A DNA stretch of 64,000 nucleotides from Sulfuricurvum sp. (GCA_030694265.1 JAUXYP010000001.1:1-64000), one strand, 5' to 3'; shown: positions 53,726-63,493, counted from the first letter of the stretch. A program made the numbers and translations. The notes: generated by a model from the letters alone, not told the origin.

Positions 53726-55261
53726 ATGAAGCGTGCATTGCTCAGTGTCAGCGACAAAAGTAATATTGTAGAATTTGCCAAATCCTTAATCGGGTTGGAT
53801 TACGAAATTGTTTCTACGGGCGGAACGTTTAAAATGTTGCGCGAAGCGGGTGTTGATGCGATTGAGATCGACGATGTGACCGGTTTTCCAGAGATGTTTG
53901 ATGGTCGCGTTAAAACACTAAATCCGTATATCCATGGCGGTATCTTATTTCGTCGTGATTTGGATGCTCATGTCAATACAGCAATGGAATACGGTATTGT
54001 TGAAATTGATCTCGTGTGTGTGAATCTGTATCCGTTTAAAGCGACGATTGAGCGTACGGATGATTTTGAAGAGATTATTGAAAATATTGATATCGGCGGA
54101 CCTGCGATGGTCCGTTCTGCAGCGAAAAACTTCACAGATGTTCATATCATCACCGATCCAAGCGACTACTCGGTATTGCTTAATGCAATACAAAACGGTA
54201 CGGACAGCATCGAATTTCGTCGCTCTTTGATGATTAAAGCGTATGAGCATACCGCGGCGTATGACAGTATGATCGCCAACTATATGAACAAGCGTTTTAA
54301 CAACGGCATGGGCGAGAAGCAATTCATTGTCGGAAATAAAGTGATGGATACCCGTTACGGCGAAAACCCGCATCAAAAAGGCGGCTTGTACGAATTTGAT
54401 ACGTTCTTTAGCAAGAACTTCAAAACCCTCAAAGGGGAAGCGAGCTTTAACAATCTCACGGACATCAGCGGTGCGGTAAAGATCGCGGCTGCATTCGGAG
54501 ATGAAAATGCGATTTGTATTGCGAAGCACGGGAATCCATGTGGTTTTGCGATTCGTGACAACTTGATGGACGCCTATACCGAAGCACTCAAATGTGATCC
54601 GATTTCAGCATTTGGCGGAGTGGTTGCAGTCAATGGTGTTGTGACCAAAGAGCTGGCGATGAAAATGAATGAGATGTTTTTGGAAGTGATCATTGCCGGG
54701 CGTATTGATGACGAAGCACGGGCCGTTTTTGAACCAAAAAAACGTCTAAAGTTGTTTGAATACGGCAGTGATCGTATTGTCTTGAGCAATGATGCCACAG
54801 ACTTCAAACACATTGATGGCGGATTTGTATTTCAAGACGCGGACCGTGTCGGTGCCGATGAGGTCAAAAATGCTAAATTGGTGACTACCCATATAGCGAG
54901 CGCGCACGAGCTTAAAGACGCAGAAATTGCGTATAAGGTAGCCTCATTGACCAAGTCAAACTGTGTTGTGTATGTCAAAAATGCCGCGATGGTAGCCGTT
55001 GGTATGGGGATGACATCACGTGTTGATGCTGCACGTTGTGCGCTTAAAAAAGCAGAAGAGATGGGTCTGGATGTCAGTGGTGCGGCATTGGCATCAGAAG
55101 CATTCTTTCCGTTTCGTGATTCGATTGATGCGGCTGCAGGTGCGGGTGTTAAAACCGTTATTCAGCCGGGAGGATCTGTGCGTGATGAAGAAGTTATTGC
55201 AGCGGCCAATGAGTACGGTATTGCATTGTATTTAACGGGTGTTCGTCACTTTTTACACTAA
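53726..55261 (+). CDS. purH: bifunctional AICAR formyltransferase/IMP cyclohydrolase
   Basis: PurH performs the last two steps to IMP. The N-terminal MGS-like IMP cyclohydrolase domain opens with [18 protein letters not shown] and contains [16 protein letters not shown]. The AICAR formyltransferase part has [13 protein letters not shown], the KHGNPCG motif with the catalytic Lys-His, and ends in [12 protein letters not shown]. The ATG at 53726 has a ribosome binding site 6 bp upstream, so an in-frame ATG at 53696 is rejected. Length 511. It is a single-gene unit closed by a terminator. Confidence 0.97.
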   Translation: MKRALLSVSDKSNIVEFAKSLIGLDYEIVSTGGTFKMLREAGVDAIEIDDVTGFPEMFDGRVKTLNPYIHGGILFRRDLDAHVNTAMEYGIVEIDLVCVNLYPFKATIERTDDFEEIIENIDIGGPAMVRSAAKNFTDVHIITDPSDYSVLLNAIQNGTDSIEFRRSLMIKAYEHTAAYDSMIANYMNKRFNNGMGEKQFIVGNKVMDTRYGENPHQKGGLYEFDTFFSKNFKTLKGEASFNNLTDISGAVKIAAAFGDENAICIAKHGNPCGFAIRDNLMDAYTEALKCDPISAFGGVVAVNGVVTKELAMKMNEMFLEVIIAGRIDDEARAVFEPKKRLKLFEYGSDRIVLSNDATDFKHIDGGFVFQDADRVGADEVKNAKLVTTHIASAHELKDAEIAYKVASLTKSNCVVYVKNAAMVAVGMGMTSRVDAARCALKKAEEMGLDVSGAALASEAFFPFRDSIDAAAGAGVKTVIQPGGSVRDEEVIAAANEYGIALYLTGVRHFLH

Positions 55262-55267
55262 CAGTCC

Positions 55268-55290
55268 TTGCGCCTCTCTGGCGCAACTTT
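55268..55290 (+). terminator. hairpin after purH
   Basis: TTGCGCC at 55268-55274 pairs perfectly with GGCGCAA at 55280-55286 around a 5-base loop, 7 bp after the stop codon, followed by CTTT and pyrimidine-rich DNA. The T-run is short, so it may be a weak terminator or an RNA-stabilising stem. Confidence 0.6.
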
Positions 55291-55331
55291 AAATCTTCTT
55301 CTTCCCCAATTTTACGAGCTTCTTTTTTAAC

Positions 55332-55352
55332 CTTGATTGATTTTGACTCAAC
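55332..55352 (+). promoter_or_regulatory. HAIR-like HspR operator upstream of cbpA-hspR
   Basis: CTTGATT, seven bases, then ACTCAAC matches the HspR consensus CTTGAGT-N7-ACTCAAG at 12 of 14 positions (55332-55338 and 55346-55352). A TATACT box at 55361-55366 follows 9 bp downstream, so bound HspR would cover the promoter. HspR is encoded two genes downstream, suggesting autorepression relieved by heat. Confidence 0.7.
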
Positions 55353-55407
55353 TATTGTGTTATACTTTTAACAAATAAAATAATAGTACTTTTAATAGGA
55401 TTTAAGA

Positions 55408-56280
55408 ATGTCAAAAAGTTTGTATACCACACTTGAAATTGCACCGGGTGCAAGTGAAGCAGAAATCAAAAAAGCGTACCGAAAGCTAGCGCGTCAATAT
55501 CACCCCGATGTGAATAAAGACCCAAAAGCCGAAGAGAAATTTAAAGAGATCAATGCCGCCTACGAAGTGCTTAGCGATAAAGAAAAGCGTGCGAAGTATG
55601 ATCAGTATGGGGATTCTATGTTCGGTGGGCAAAATTTCCATGATTTCTCACGCGCACAAGGCGGCAATGTTGATTTAGATGAGATTTTACGCAGCATGTT
55701 CTCTCAAGGCGGCGGAGGCGGTTTTGGCGGCTTCGGTGGAGGCGGTGGATTTGGAGGCGGTTTCGGTGGAGGGGTAAATCTTGATATTGATGCCAATGTC
55801 ACCGTTCCCTTTAGTGTAGCTGTTCTGGGCGGAAAGCACACGATCAATCTTAGCGGTGATAGTTTTGATATTAAAATTCCTGCGGGAATTAAAAGCGGTG
55901 AAAAACTTCGTGTACGTGCTAAGGGTAAACGTCATGGTTCGCAAGTAGGGGATTTGTATCTGCGTATCGAGATTTCTCCTAATCCGGAATATGAGAGAGA
56001 AGGGGATACGTTGGTCAAAACGTTTAATGTTCCTCTCTATGCAGCGTTGTTTGGTGGCAAAGTGAGTGTTCAAACACTTGAAAAAGAGGTGACACTCAAG
56101 GTCCCTGAAAATACCAAAAACGGTCAACGGTTCCGACTCAAAGAGATGGGCGTAGTTAATCGTCAATCAGGTGCAAGAGGTGATTTGTATCTTAAGGCCA
56201 ATATTGTTTTGCCAAGCGTATCCAGTATTGATGCCGATTTGGTTGAACAAATGAAAAAAAACTTTCCGCAAGGAGACTAG
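55408..56280 (+). CDS. cbpA: CbpA-type DnaJ co-chaperone
   Basis: The N-terminal J domain (about 1-70) has the HPD tripeptide at 32-34, which stimulates DnaK. A Gly/Phe-rich linker (about 95-125) follows, then the two C-terminal substrate-binding beta domains (for example [19 protein letters not shown]). There is no CxxCxGxG zinc finger, so it is a type II (CbpA) rather than canonical DnaJ. Length 290. It forms an operon with hspR, 3 bp downstream, as in Helicobacter and Campylobacter. Confidence 0.94.
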   Translation: MSKSLYTTLEIAPGASEAEIKKAYRKLARQYHPDVNKDPKAEEKFKEINAAYEVLSDKEKRAKYDQYGDSMFGGQNFHDFSRAQGGNVDLDEILRSMFSQGGGGGFGGFGGGGGFGGGFGGGVNLDIDANVTVPFSVAVLGGKHTINLSGDSFDIKIPAGIKSGEKLRVRAKGKRHGSQVGDLYLRIEISPNPEYEREGDTLVKTFNVPLYAALFGGKVSVQTLEKEVTLKVPENTKNGQRFRLKEMGVVNRQSGARGDLYLKANIVLPSVSSIDADLVEQMKKNFPQGD

Positions 56281-56283
56281 CAG

Positions 56284-56673
56284 ATGCACCATTTTGATGA
56301 ACCGGTCTATATGATCAGTATCGTGGCAAAGATCCTCGAAATCCACCCTCAGACGCTCCGTCAGTATGAGCGTGAAAATCTAATTGCACCTTCTCGTTCG
56401 GATGGGCGTATTCGTCTTTATTCTCAGCGAGACATTGAAAAGATCAAAACGATTTTGCGTCTTACACGAGAATTAGGCGTTAATCTCGCAGGAGTGGATG
56501 TCGTTATGCGTCTTAAAACTAAGATGGAGTCGATGGAACAAGAACTAATGGATCTTCGCACAGAGCTTGAGCGAGTGCGTAACAGCTCTGGTGTCCCTCT
56601 TGCAAAATCCTTGGTGGCGACGCGCAGTGTCTATGAAATGGTTATCTTCGAAGACGATTTTTTAAAGAAGTGA
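56284..56673 (+). CDS. hspR: MerR-family heat-shock repressor HspR
   Basis: HspR represses chaperone operons and binds HAIR boxes. The N-terminal winged helix-turn-helix has VYMISIVAKILEIHPQTLRQ with YERENLIAPSRSDGRIRLYS, the near-invariant HspR form, followed by a dimer helix (about 70-105). The short C-terminus lacks a metal-binding module. Length 129. Its stop overlaps the GTG of ung. The operator at 55332 supports autoregulation. Confidence 0.94.
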   Translation: MHHFDEPVYMISIVAKILEIHPQTLRQYERENLIAPSRSDGRIRLYSQRDIEKIKTILRLTRELGVNLAGVDVVMRLKTKMESMEQELMDLRTELERVRNSSGVPLAKSLVATRSVYEMVIFEDDFLKK

Positions 56674-57359
56674 GTACATTTACTCTTCCTGAGCTTCCCG
56701 AGTGCTGGAGCAGTGTTCTTGGAGAGACATTTGTTCAATCTACCCTTAGTCAATTAACACGTTTTTTAGCAGTTGAAATAAAATCCCATCCCCTTTTCCC
56801 CCCTACGTCTGATATCTTTAAGGCATTTGATTTGACCTCTTTTGATACACTTAAAGTCGTTATCTTAGGCCAAGATCCCTATCATGGAGTAGGTCAGGCG
56901 CATGGATTGGCCTTTTCTGTTAGGGCAGGGGTCACTCCTCCACCCTCCCTAAAAAATATATTCAAAGAACTATGTGATGATGTTGAATGTTTGTATCCTA
57001 ATAGCGGAGATTTGAGCGGTTGGGCGAAGCAAGGTGTTTTATTGCTTAACACTTTATTGAGTGTGCGAGCAGGCGAACCGTTTTCACATAAGAATAAAGG
57101 GTGGGAGCAGTTTACAGATGAAGTGATTCGAACTATCAATGTACAAAAAGAACATACGGTTTTCATTCTCTGGGGAGCTCCTGCGCAAACAAAAGCGGTA
57201 TTGATTGATGAGAGCCGGCATCTGGTCTTACGTGCCCCTCATCCCTCTCCGTTGTCATCTTATAGAGGTTTTTTTGGCTCTAAGCCGTTTAGTAAAACGA
57301 ACGCTTACTTACTAGAACAGGGGCTTTCTTCTATTGATTGGTGCATCTCTACCGAATGA
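56670..57359 (+). CDS. ung: uracil-DNA glycosylase
   Basis: Ung removes uracil from DNA. The catalytic loop is GQDPYHGVGQAHGLAFSV with Asp69, the GVLLLNTLLSV segment and the DNA-intercalation loop HPSPLSSYRGF carrying the catalytic His are intact. Length (229) is normal. Translation starts at GTG in the hspR stop overlap (GTGA), so it is probably part of the heat-shock operon. It converges with the nuclease gene, overlapping by 11 bp. Confidence 0.96.
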   Translation: MSTFTLPELPECWSSVLGETFVQSTLSQLTRFLAVEIKSHPLFPPTSDIFKAFDLTSFDTLKVVILGQDPYHGVGQAHGLAFSVRAGVTPPPSLKNIFKELCDDVECLYPNSGDLSGWAKQGVLLLNTLLSVRAGEPFSHKNKGWEQFTDEVIRTINVQKEHTVFILWGAPAQTKAVLIDESRHLVLRAPHPSPLSSYRGFFGSKPFSKTNAYLLEQGLSSIDWCISTE

Positions 57360-58359
57360 TAAATTTCGCAAAAATGGCTAAGTGATCGGAATACCCCTCA
57401 CCCAAATGATGTTTGGGAAATTTGCGTGATTGCTGCCAGCGATAGGGCTTTCCTTTGTAAAAAAGGTACGGGGCATCAAAACGTCCAAAACTTCCACGAA
57501 CGTACTCAAAGCCTTTTTTATCTGCGAGGGAAGGGGAGATGATCATGTTGTCCAGACCTTCATGATGACCACGGTACTCATGACTCCATCGCTGATCCTC
57601 GGGAAGCTCGTACCATAGATTGTAAAGGGAGTCATCGTTGGATTGCAGCGATGTATAGGTGATAGGATTTTCATCCTCGTCGATCGTTTTGAGGATGTGA
57701 TTAATCCCCGTAATTCCTTCGGTGTTGTTATGTTTTCTGCTTTTTACAAACGTCCGATACTCTTCATAATGGGAGTTAAAATCTCCCATCAGAACATAAG
57801 GTTCATCCACGCTTAATTCTTCGAGCCGTTTTTTGAGTACTTTGGCACTTTGGATGCGCATACTTTCAGGACCGCTTTTGGATTTCCAATGGTTGACGAA
57901 GATCCGTAAATTTTTCCCATTAATGTTGAGCTTGACCTCCAAAATATCCCGATACGACCTATGGGCACCGACGGAGCGGCTTAGGGCACTTGTGATCGGG
58001 TAACGGCTCAAAAGCGCTACGGCAACAGCTGTATTTTTAGTACGCGCAAAGGCGTAATGAGGATAATAAAGTCCCTGTCTATTCAGCTGCGCTCTGAGTT
58101 CTTTGAGGGCGGTTTCAGATTCGATCTCTTGGAGTCCTATGACATCGGCGCCAATATCTTTGATCACTTGCGCGGTATTGCGCAGTTTGATCCTATGCAT
58201 CTCTTCATTCCATCCCCATGACGTGTTGGGTATGTATTGCTCATACTCTGTGCCATCATTATTCATGTCAAATAAATTTTCAACGTTATACGAGGCGATT
58301 TTCACTTCGGTACCTCCTAGGAGTGTGAGTGTGGCAAACAGTATGAAAAAGAGTTTCAT
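57349..58359 (-). CDS. secreted endonuclease/exonuclease/phosphatase-family protein
   Basis: A signal peptide (about 1-16) precedes an EEP domain with the metal and catalytic residues: VKIASYNVENLFD (Asn), IGLQEIE (Glu), FVNHWKSK, MGDFNSHYEE (Asp and Asn), and the final GYSDHLAIFA (Asp-His). The family contains nucleases, phosphatases and sphingomyelinases; the QEIE and DFNSH forms fit an extracellular nuclease. Substrate not determined. It overlaps the M3 peptidase gene by 4 bp. Confidence 0.87.
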   Translation of the reverse strand: MKLFFILFATLTLLGGTEVKIASYNVENLFDMNNDGTEYEQYIPNTSWGWNEEMHRIKLRNTAQVIKDIGADVIGLQEIESETALKELRAQLNRQGLYYPHYAFARTKNTAVAVALLSRYPITSALSRSVGAHRSYRDILEVKLNINGKNLRIFVNHWKSKSGPESMRIQSAKVLKKRLEELSVDEPYVLMGDFNSHYEEYRTFVKSRKHNNTEGITGINHILKTIDEDENPITYTSLQSNDDSLYNLWYELPEDQRWSHEYRGHHEGLDNMIISPSLADKKGFEYVRGSFGRFDAPYLFYKGKPYRWQQSRKFPKHHLGEGYSDHLAIFAKFIIR

Positions 58360-60311
58360 CCATTGATGCCGTTGAGGCGCAGAAGATGTTTGGTTTCACA
58401 TTCGCGACCCATCATCTCCACAAAAAGTTCTTGCATGCTTTGGCTTCCACCTTTTGCTAAAACGACTTCTTTGTATTTACGGGCAAGATCAGAATCAAAT
58501 ATCCCCTCATCCACAATGGCATAATAAGCATCGGCACTGAGGACTTCTGCCCATTTGTAACTGTAATACCCCGCACTGTATCCACCGCTAAAGATGTGGG
58601 AAAAACCGTTTTGAAATTTATTATATGCGGGTGGTTTAATAAGCGCCGTTTTTTCTCGGATGGAGTCCAGCAGAGTTTGTATTTCATTGCCTTGGTAGAG
58701 CTTGGAGTGAAGCGTCAGATCAAAGAGTGAAAATTCGAGTTGGCGCAGCATAAACAAAGCGCTTTGGAAATTTTTGGCACGAATGAGTTTGGCGATCATC
58801 TCATCACTAAGAACTTCGAGTGTCTTGGTGTGCTGTGCAAACAGTTTGAGCACCTTTGGTTCGTAGGCAAAGTTTTCAAGAAATTGAGAAGGGAACTCCA
58901 CAGCGTCCCATTCAACACCATTGACACCGCTGACACCATGTTCTCGAACACGACTTAGCACGTGATGCAATGTGTGCCCCATTTCATGAAAAAGGGTAAC
59001 CACATCGTCATGACGAAGCAGGGAAGGAGAAGTTGCTGATGAGGGAGGAAAATTACACACGACAAAAGCACTGGAGAGATGCATACACCCTTGAGTATCT
59101 TCACAGTGGGATTGAAAATTGTGCATCCACGCACCGCCGCGTTTGCCTTTGCGTGCTTCAAGATCAAAATAAATGCGGGCACGTAACACGTCATCATCGT
59201 AGACATCATAAGCACTGGCTTTATCATCCCACAATTGTGCTTCAATTTTTTTAAACGAAATACCGAACATCTGATTTAAAAAGTCAAACATCCCTTGTAA
59301 AACGCCATTTTGCTCAAAATAGGGGCGATATTCTTCCTCGTCTATGTCGTACTGCGCTTTTTTCAGAATTTCTCCATAATACGCCGTATCGTAGCTTTGG
59401 AGATCAATTCCTTGTGCAATAGCGCGCAGTTCAGAAATCTCTTGTTTTGCTTGGGATTGAGACGTTTCTACTAGTTCATTCAGGAAGGTTAAAACACTAT
59501 GGGTTGAGGGTGCCATTTTGGAAGCAAGAGAGTACTCTGTATAGCTTTCGTAGCCTAAAAGCTGGGACATCTCTTGACGTAATTTTAAGAGTTCATCAAT
59601 AATAGCAGCATTCTGCGGGGCACGGGTAGTGTAGGCTTTGTAAAGTTCTTCACGGATGGTACGATTGGGACCATAGGTCATGTAGGCGATGTAGGAAGGC
59701 ATTTGAAGAGTGAATTTGTATTTTGTTATCCCTTCTTCTTCAAAACGGGCATCCTCTAAATCACCTTGCGGAATTCCTACAATGTCCGCTTCATCGGTAA
59801 TTATTTTTTCGTAGGCATTCGTGGCATCGAGTACATTTTGAGAAAAATCATTGGTGAGGGTACTTTTACGTAAATTGATCTCTGAGAGCCTTTTTTTACT
59901 TGTTTCATCCAAATGAGCACCTGAAAGCTCAAAACTTAGGATATTGAGGTCAAGTATGCGTTGCTGCTCGATGTTCAGTGTATTATATTCGTTGGCTTTT
60001 ATCTCCTTAAATGCATCATAAATAGCGAGATTTTGCCCGACAAAATTCGAGTAGTCTGTTAGTATCGGTAAGGCATCCGCATACACTTTTTGAGTTTCCT
60101 CGGTATTTTTGACCGCATTGATATGGGATAAGGGTGTGAACAAAAGTTCCATCTCTTCTTCCATAAAATCAAATGGTCTTATAAAATTGGCATACGTTTT
60201 GTGAGGAATTGCTAACAAAACCTTAATTGTTTTATGATTGTTTTCGATCAAAGCTTCGAGATCGGTGATAAAAGTCTCTAAATTGAGGGTAAAATCGGCA
60301 AATGGGTTCAT
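58356..60311 (-). CDS. M3-family oligopeptidase (PrlC/OpdA type)
   Basis: This zinc metallopeptidase hydrolyses short peptides in the cytoplasm. The zinc motif HEMGH in LFHEMGHTLHHVLS is near residue 441, and C-terminal residues contributing the third ligand (VEWDAVEFPSQFLENF, with the Glu) follow. The length (651) fits oligopeptidase A. The ATG at 60311 has GGAG upstream, so a longer in-frame start at 60374 is rejected. A minus-strand TACAAT lies at 60338-60333. Confidence 0.94.
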   Translation of the reverse strand: MNPFADFTLNLETFITDLEALIENNHKTIKVLLAIPHKTYANFIRPFDFMEEEMELLFTPLSHINAVKNTEETQKVYADALPILTDYSNFVGQNLAIYDAFKEIKANEYNTLNIEQQRILDLNILSFELSGAHLDETSKKRLSEINLRKSTLTNDFSQNVLDATNAYEKIITDEADIVGIPQGDLEDARFEEEGITKYKFTLQMPSYIAYMTYGPNRTIREELYKAYTTRAPQNAAIIDELLKLRQEMSQLLGYESYTEYSLASKMAPSTHSVLTFLNELVETSQSQAKQEISELRAIAQGIDLQSYDTAYYGEILKKAQYDIDEEEYRPYFEQNGVLQGMFDFLNQMFGISFKKIEAQLWDDKASAYDVYDDDVLRARIYFDLEARKGKRGGAWMHNFQSHCEDTQGCMHLSSAFVVCNFPPSSATSPSLLRHDDVVTLFHEMGHTLHHVLSRVREHGVSGVNGVEWDAVEFPSQFLENFAYEPKVLKLFAQHTKTLEVLSDEMIAKLIRAKNFQSALFMLRQLEFSLFDLTLHSKLYQGNEIQTLLDSIREKTALIKPPAYNKFQNGFSHIFSGGYSAGYYSYKWAEVLSADAYYAIVDEGIFDSDLARKYKEVVLAKGGSQSMQELFVEMMGRECETKHLLRLNGING

Positions 60312-60361
60312 ACTTTCTCCTGTAAAAATGTTATTGTAGTAAAGTGTAGGAAAATTTACCC

Positions 60362-60367
60362 TATAAT
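60362..60367 (+). promoter_or_regulatory. putative -10 box for the DUF502 gene
   Basis: CCCTATAATTTTG contains TATAAT 35 bp before the start at 60403 and lies back-to-back with the M3 peptidase promoter. AAAAGG precedes the start. Confidence 0.4.
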
Positions 60368-60402
60368 TTTGCAATTTGTTATCCTAAAAAGGTTTTATTA
60401 TC

Positions 60403-61005
60403 ATGAGTACGACAATTAAATTATTACTACGATATATCTTTGTCGGGGCGCTTTCATTGTTACCCCTTATTATGGTGTTGACTGTGGTCAATTATCTTGA
60501 AGGTTTAGGGGTAAGCGCGTATCTTTCATTGCACGATTACACTAACTCTTTTGAAATTACCATTGCCCTCATGGCAGCGGTTGTTGGATTGTTCGCTGTT
60601 TTGGGCTATTCCATTGAGAAATACGGTCGCTCTGTTTTTGTAGCAGTCATTGATAGTGCCTTTGAAAAAATTCCTGCGATTCGATCCGTCTATTCGGTGT
60701 CTAAAAAATTGGCCTCGATGCTCTCTGGTGGTGAAGACGGGACGAAAAAAGAGGTTGTTTTGGTGGAGTATCCAAAAGAAAACTTGTGGGTACCTGCGTA
60801 TTTACTCAACCGCCATAAAAATATCTGCGTACTTTTTATCCCAACATCGCCTAACCCTACTAGCGGTTATACGGTGCTCGTAGATGAGTCGTTGATTAAA
60901 AAAACGACGCTTACCCTACAAGAGGCATCGTCATTTATTATCAGTATGGGCGCTGATTTTCCGCGTAAAGAAGAGATTGTAGGATTGATCCCAGTTTCGG
61001 ATTAA
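60403..61005 (+). CDS. DUF502 family membrane protein
   Basis: Two membrane segments (about 11-31 and 48-68) are followed by a soluble region with the family pattern FEKIPAIRSVYSVSKKL, VVLVEYPKENLWVPAYLL, FIPTSPNPTSGYTVLV and EASSFIISMGADFP. DUF502 members are inner-membrane proteins of unknown function (in plants, LCV-like). Length 200. It stands alone, converging with the protease gene by a 4-bp overlap. Confidence 0.9.
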   Translation: MSTTIKLLLRYIFVGALSLLPLIMVLTVVNYLEGLGVSAYLSLHDYTNSFEITIALMAAVVGLFAVLGYSIEKYGRSVFVAVIDSAFEKIPAIRSVYSVSKKLASMLSGGEDGTKKEVVLVEYPKENLWVPAYLLNRHKNICVLFIPTSPNPTSGYTVLVDESLIKKTTLTLQEASSFIISMGADFPRKEEIVGLIPVSD

Positions 61006-62099
61006 TCAAACTCATCATATTTAGGCTCAAGTACTCCAAACGTATTCATGAGTTTTTGAGAGTATTGCCCAGCGTCACGGAAAAGATGTTCCAACGCTTT
61101 TAATCCCAGTTCATAGGTTAATGAAGAATCAACAATGACATATGAGAGATAAATGGTATTCTCGTTGATAGAGAATTGTAATCGCTCAAACTTGTCATTT
61201 TCACTGAGTAAAAAATCATAGAGAGATTGGATATTGTTTTGGGGAATTCGCCCCAAAGCCGAATCGGCAATGATGACTCCGTTTTCATAATAGTTAATGT
61301 CTATTTTAATGGTGTCGGAATCAAACTTCCAATTACGCTGACTCCGCCTGGAGAGAGGGACATTGAGGTTTAATGCTCCTAAAATTTTTTCAATGAGTTG
61401 AACGACTCCCGTGGGCTTGTATCCCTCTCGTCTGCGTTTGGCCACGTCAAGCTTTACTCCGCATTGCGGACAGTAATCGTTGAGGATTAACGCTTCTTCA
61501 ATCATATTTTTACAGGAATTGCATCGGATAATTGCATCGTGCTTCAAAGCAATAAACTTTTCCATGACTTCGGTGAGATAATAATAGGGAAGCGCAAAGC
61601 CAAGATTATTAGAGTTTTGAATAATAAAAGTATTGACCCCAACGACTTCTTTCTTCTCATTAAGCAGAGGTCCGCCGCTGTTGCCAGGGTTAATGGCAGC
61701 ATCAAATTGTATGTACTCGATCTCCCCTTGCAGACGCGATGCCTTGGAAACAATACCCTCTGTTGTTGAATAATTGAGTCCATAGGGATGACCAATAGCA
61801 ATGACGACATCGCCGTCTTGGACAGTTGAGGAACAAATTTTCAAGGGATGATTTACAGTGATCTTTGTAGGAGGACGGATAAAAGCCAAATCGTAGGAAA
61901 CATCATCATAAACCACACTACCGATACAGCGTGATAGGTTTTTGGCACTGATAATAACCTCTTTTAGCCCTCCCACTACATGAGAATTGGTAACGATAAG
62001 CTCTCCGATAAGGAAGCCGCTCCCCGTGCCGTATGGAGTAGAGACTTGGATGATGTTTTCCATGGCATGATCGAGAACTTTTTGAGTATTAAGGCTCAT
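61002..62099 (-). CDS. trypsin-like serine protease with zinc ribbon and YbjN-like tail, no signal peptide
   Basis: Residues 10-185 form an S1C-type protease with the full triad: His40 (VTNSHVV), Asp70 (SYDLAF) and Ser141 (NPGNSGGPL). No signal peptide or membrane segment precedes it and there is no PDZ domain, unlike DegP or DegS. A zinc ribbon follows (Cys203, Cys206, Cys220, Cys223). The last 110 residues form an alpha/beta region that resembles the YbjN/secretion-chaperone fold. A cytoplasmic protease is thus likely. It follows the unknown gene below by 1 bp. Confidence 0.82.
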   Translation of the reverse strand: MSLNTQKVLDHAMENIIQVSTPYGTGSGFLIGELIVTNSHVVGGLKEVIISAKNLSRCIGSVVYDDVSYDLAFIRPPTKITVNHPLKICSSTVQDGDVVIAIGHPYGLNYSTTEGIVSKASRLQGEIEYIQFDAAINPGNSGGPLLNEKKEVVGVNTFIIQNSNNLGFALPYYYLTEVMEKFIALKHDAIIRCNSCKNMIEEALILNDYCPQCGVKLDVAKRRREGYKPTGVVQLIEKILGALNLNVPLSRRSQRNWKFDSDTIKIDINYYENGVIIADSALGRIPQNNIQSLYDFLLSENDKFERLQFSINENTIYLSYVIVDSSLTYELGLKALEHLFRDAGQYSQKLMNTFGVLEPKYDEFD

Positions 62100-62100
62100 A

Positions 62101-63420
62101 TTAAGACTCCAAAAAATCTAAATTTTTAATTTGTAAATAAAAGCTTTGACTAAAATTGTCCAAGTCGGTGTAATTGAGAAGATTACTAAAGTTTTTTAGC
62201 CCTTTATAGCGCTTTTGGTAAGGGATAATGGCTGAGTCTATTTGGTTATGTATGCGTCCCTTGTCAAACTGATTGCTCATAGGAGTATACAGGCGCTTTT
62301 CTCCCATATCTTCAAAAAAGTCAGATGCATACACCTGAACGTGTAAGTGCATGAGAGTACGAAGGGTTGGATGGAGTCCATAATTGTACAAAATATACAA
62401 TGCGATATAACGATAAATGGCACCGATGACATAGCTGGAATGATTGCTTTTATACCATTTTACTTTCAGAAGCGATTCATCAATAAAAGAGACGATCTCT
62501 TCGTGCATTGCTTGGTCAAAAGGGGAAAAAGTATATTCTGCACGATAAATATTCGTTGCAAACTCTTCAATATTTATCGTTTCCAATTCGGACAAATAGG
62601 TTTGAAGATCGGCATTTTTATCTTCTGTCGATTTTTCATCATCCATAAAATAGCCGCCGACTTTTTCTGCTATATCTTTGGCCATTTTTTTACGTGGTAT
62701 GAGGAGATAATCAATTTGAAGCAGTAATGCAAGGTAGCTAAATGAGACCATGCCAGTATTGTCATTCGCTAAAAGTCCTTGAAGACTTTGTTTGGTTTGA
62801 TCAATCCATTTTAGCATCCAGCCATGAAGACGACCGTATTCCTCATGAGAAAGATAGTGAATATTATCAATTTCAAGCAATTCTATTTCTTTAAATTCAC
62901 CGGAAAGCATCTCTTTTTCAAAGTCAGAATTGAGAGCTATTTCCCGGAGGGGAAAGAAAATTTTATGAGGAGTAATAGTGGCATTGTCCAAATGAAGTTT
63001 TAACGTTAAAATCCCCTCTTTGTTGCAAAACCGTGCATAAGTGAGTTGAAAATTCCTTTCTAAAAAACGTCTTTTAAGTGCTACGTGCAGCTCTGCTGAT
63101 TTGGCAATAACGGCGGTCGCAATGCAAAAATCTTCCGTGACGGTACCGCGAACAATGGCACATCCTTGCATCAGTTCAAAGGTGATTTTGTCTTCGTATA
63201 CAGTGTAGGTAAGATGCTTTTTGTTCCCTATATGAGTCAGAGAAGAGAGAAAATATTCATATCCTTTGAGCCGATCTCCTTGGACAAATGCCTTGGACGC
63301 TTTTTCAAAGAGTTCATGCTCATCAGGGTTGGGAAGCGAATGGACACCTCTCCCATAATGGGGCACATTGGGAGTAACCGGCGGGTATACCCAATCGTGC
63401 AATAGCGAGAAAAATTTCAC
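62101..63420 (-). CDS. unknown protein paired with the zinc-ribbon protease
   Basis: This 439-residue protein has no signal peptide, no membrane segment and no family I recognise. Its N-terminal part (about 60-190) has the alternating pattern of a YbjN/secretion-chaperone-like domain (for example ERNFQLTYARFCNKEGILTL), similar in feel to the tail of the neighbouring protease. The C-terminal half is helical and rich in aromatic residues. It starts at GTG (63420) with AAAGGA upstream. The two genes form a probable operon, so this may be a partner, adaptor or substrate of the protease. Confidence 0.65.
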   Translation of the reverse strand: MKFFSLLHDWVYPPVTPNVPHYGRGVHSLPNPDEHELFEKASKAFVQGDRLKGYEYFLSSLTHIGNKKHLTYTVYEDKITFELMQGCAIVRGTVTEDFCIATAVIAKSAELHVALKRRFLERNFQLTYARFCNKEGILTLKLHLDNATITPHKIFFPLREIALNSDFEKEMLSGEFKEIELLEIDNIHYLSHEEYGRLHGWMLKWIDQTKQSLQGLLANDNTGMVSFSYLALLLQIDYLLIPRKKMAKDIAEKVGGYFMDDEKSTEDKNADLQTYLSELETINIEEFATNIYRAEYTFSPFDQAMHEEIVSFIDESLLKVKWYKSNHSSYVIGAIYRYIALYILYNYGLHPTLRTLMHLHVQVYASDFFEDMGEKRLYTPMSNQFDKGRIHNQIDSAIIPYQKRYKGLKNFSNLLNYTDLDNFSQSFYLQIKNLDFLES

Positions 63421-63440
63421 ACCGTTCCTTTTGCAAAAAT

Positions 63441-63446
63441 TATAAT
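63441..63446 (-). promoter_or_regulatory. putative -10 box for the unknown gene/protease operon
   Basis: On the minus strand TATAAT at 63446-63441 lies 21 bp upstream of the GTG start; a TTGACT further upstream is only 13 bp away, too close for a standard -35. Confidence 0.35.
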
Positions 63447-63487
63447 GTATTAAGTGTAGTCAAAGCAACCTTAAAGCGACAATAAAC

Positions 63488-63493
63488 TATAAT
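63488..63493 (+). promoter_or_regulatory. putative -10 box for pyrH
   Basis: AACTATAATACG contains TATAAT 25 bp before the pyrH start; GAGGGGG at 63509-63514 is a strong ribosome binding site. Confidence 0.45.

Noticed and set aside
53945-54529. Long open frame antisense to purH (194 codons)
   Set aside because: Entirely inside purH, no recognisable domain and no ribosome binding site.
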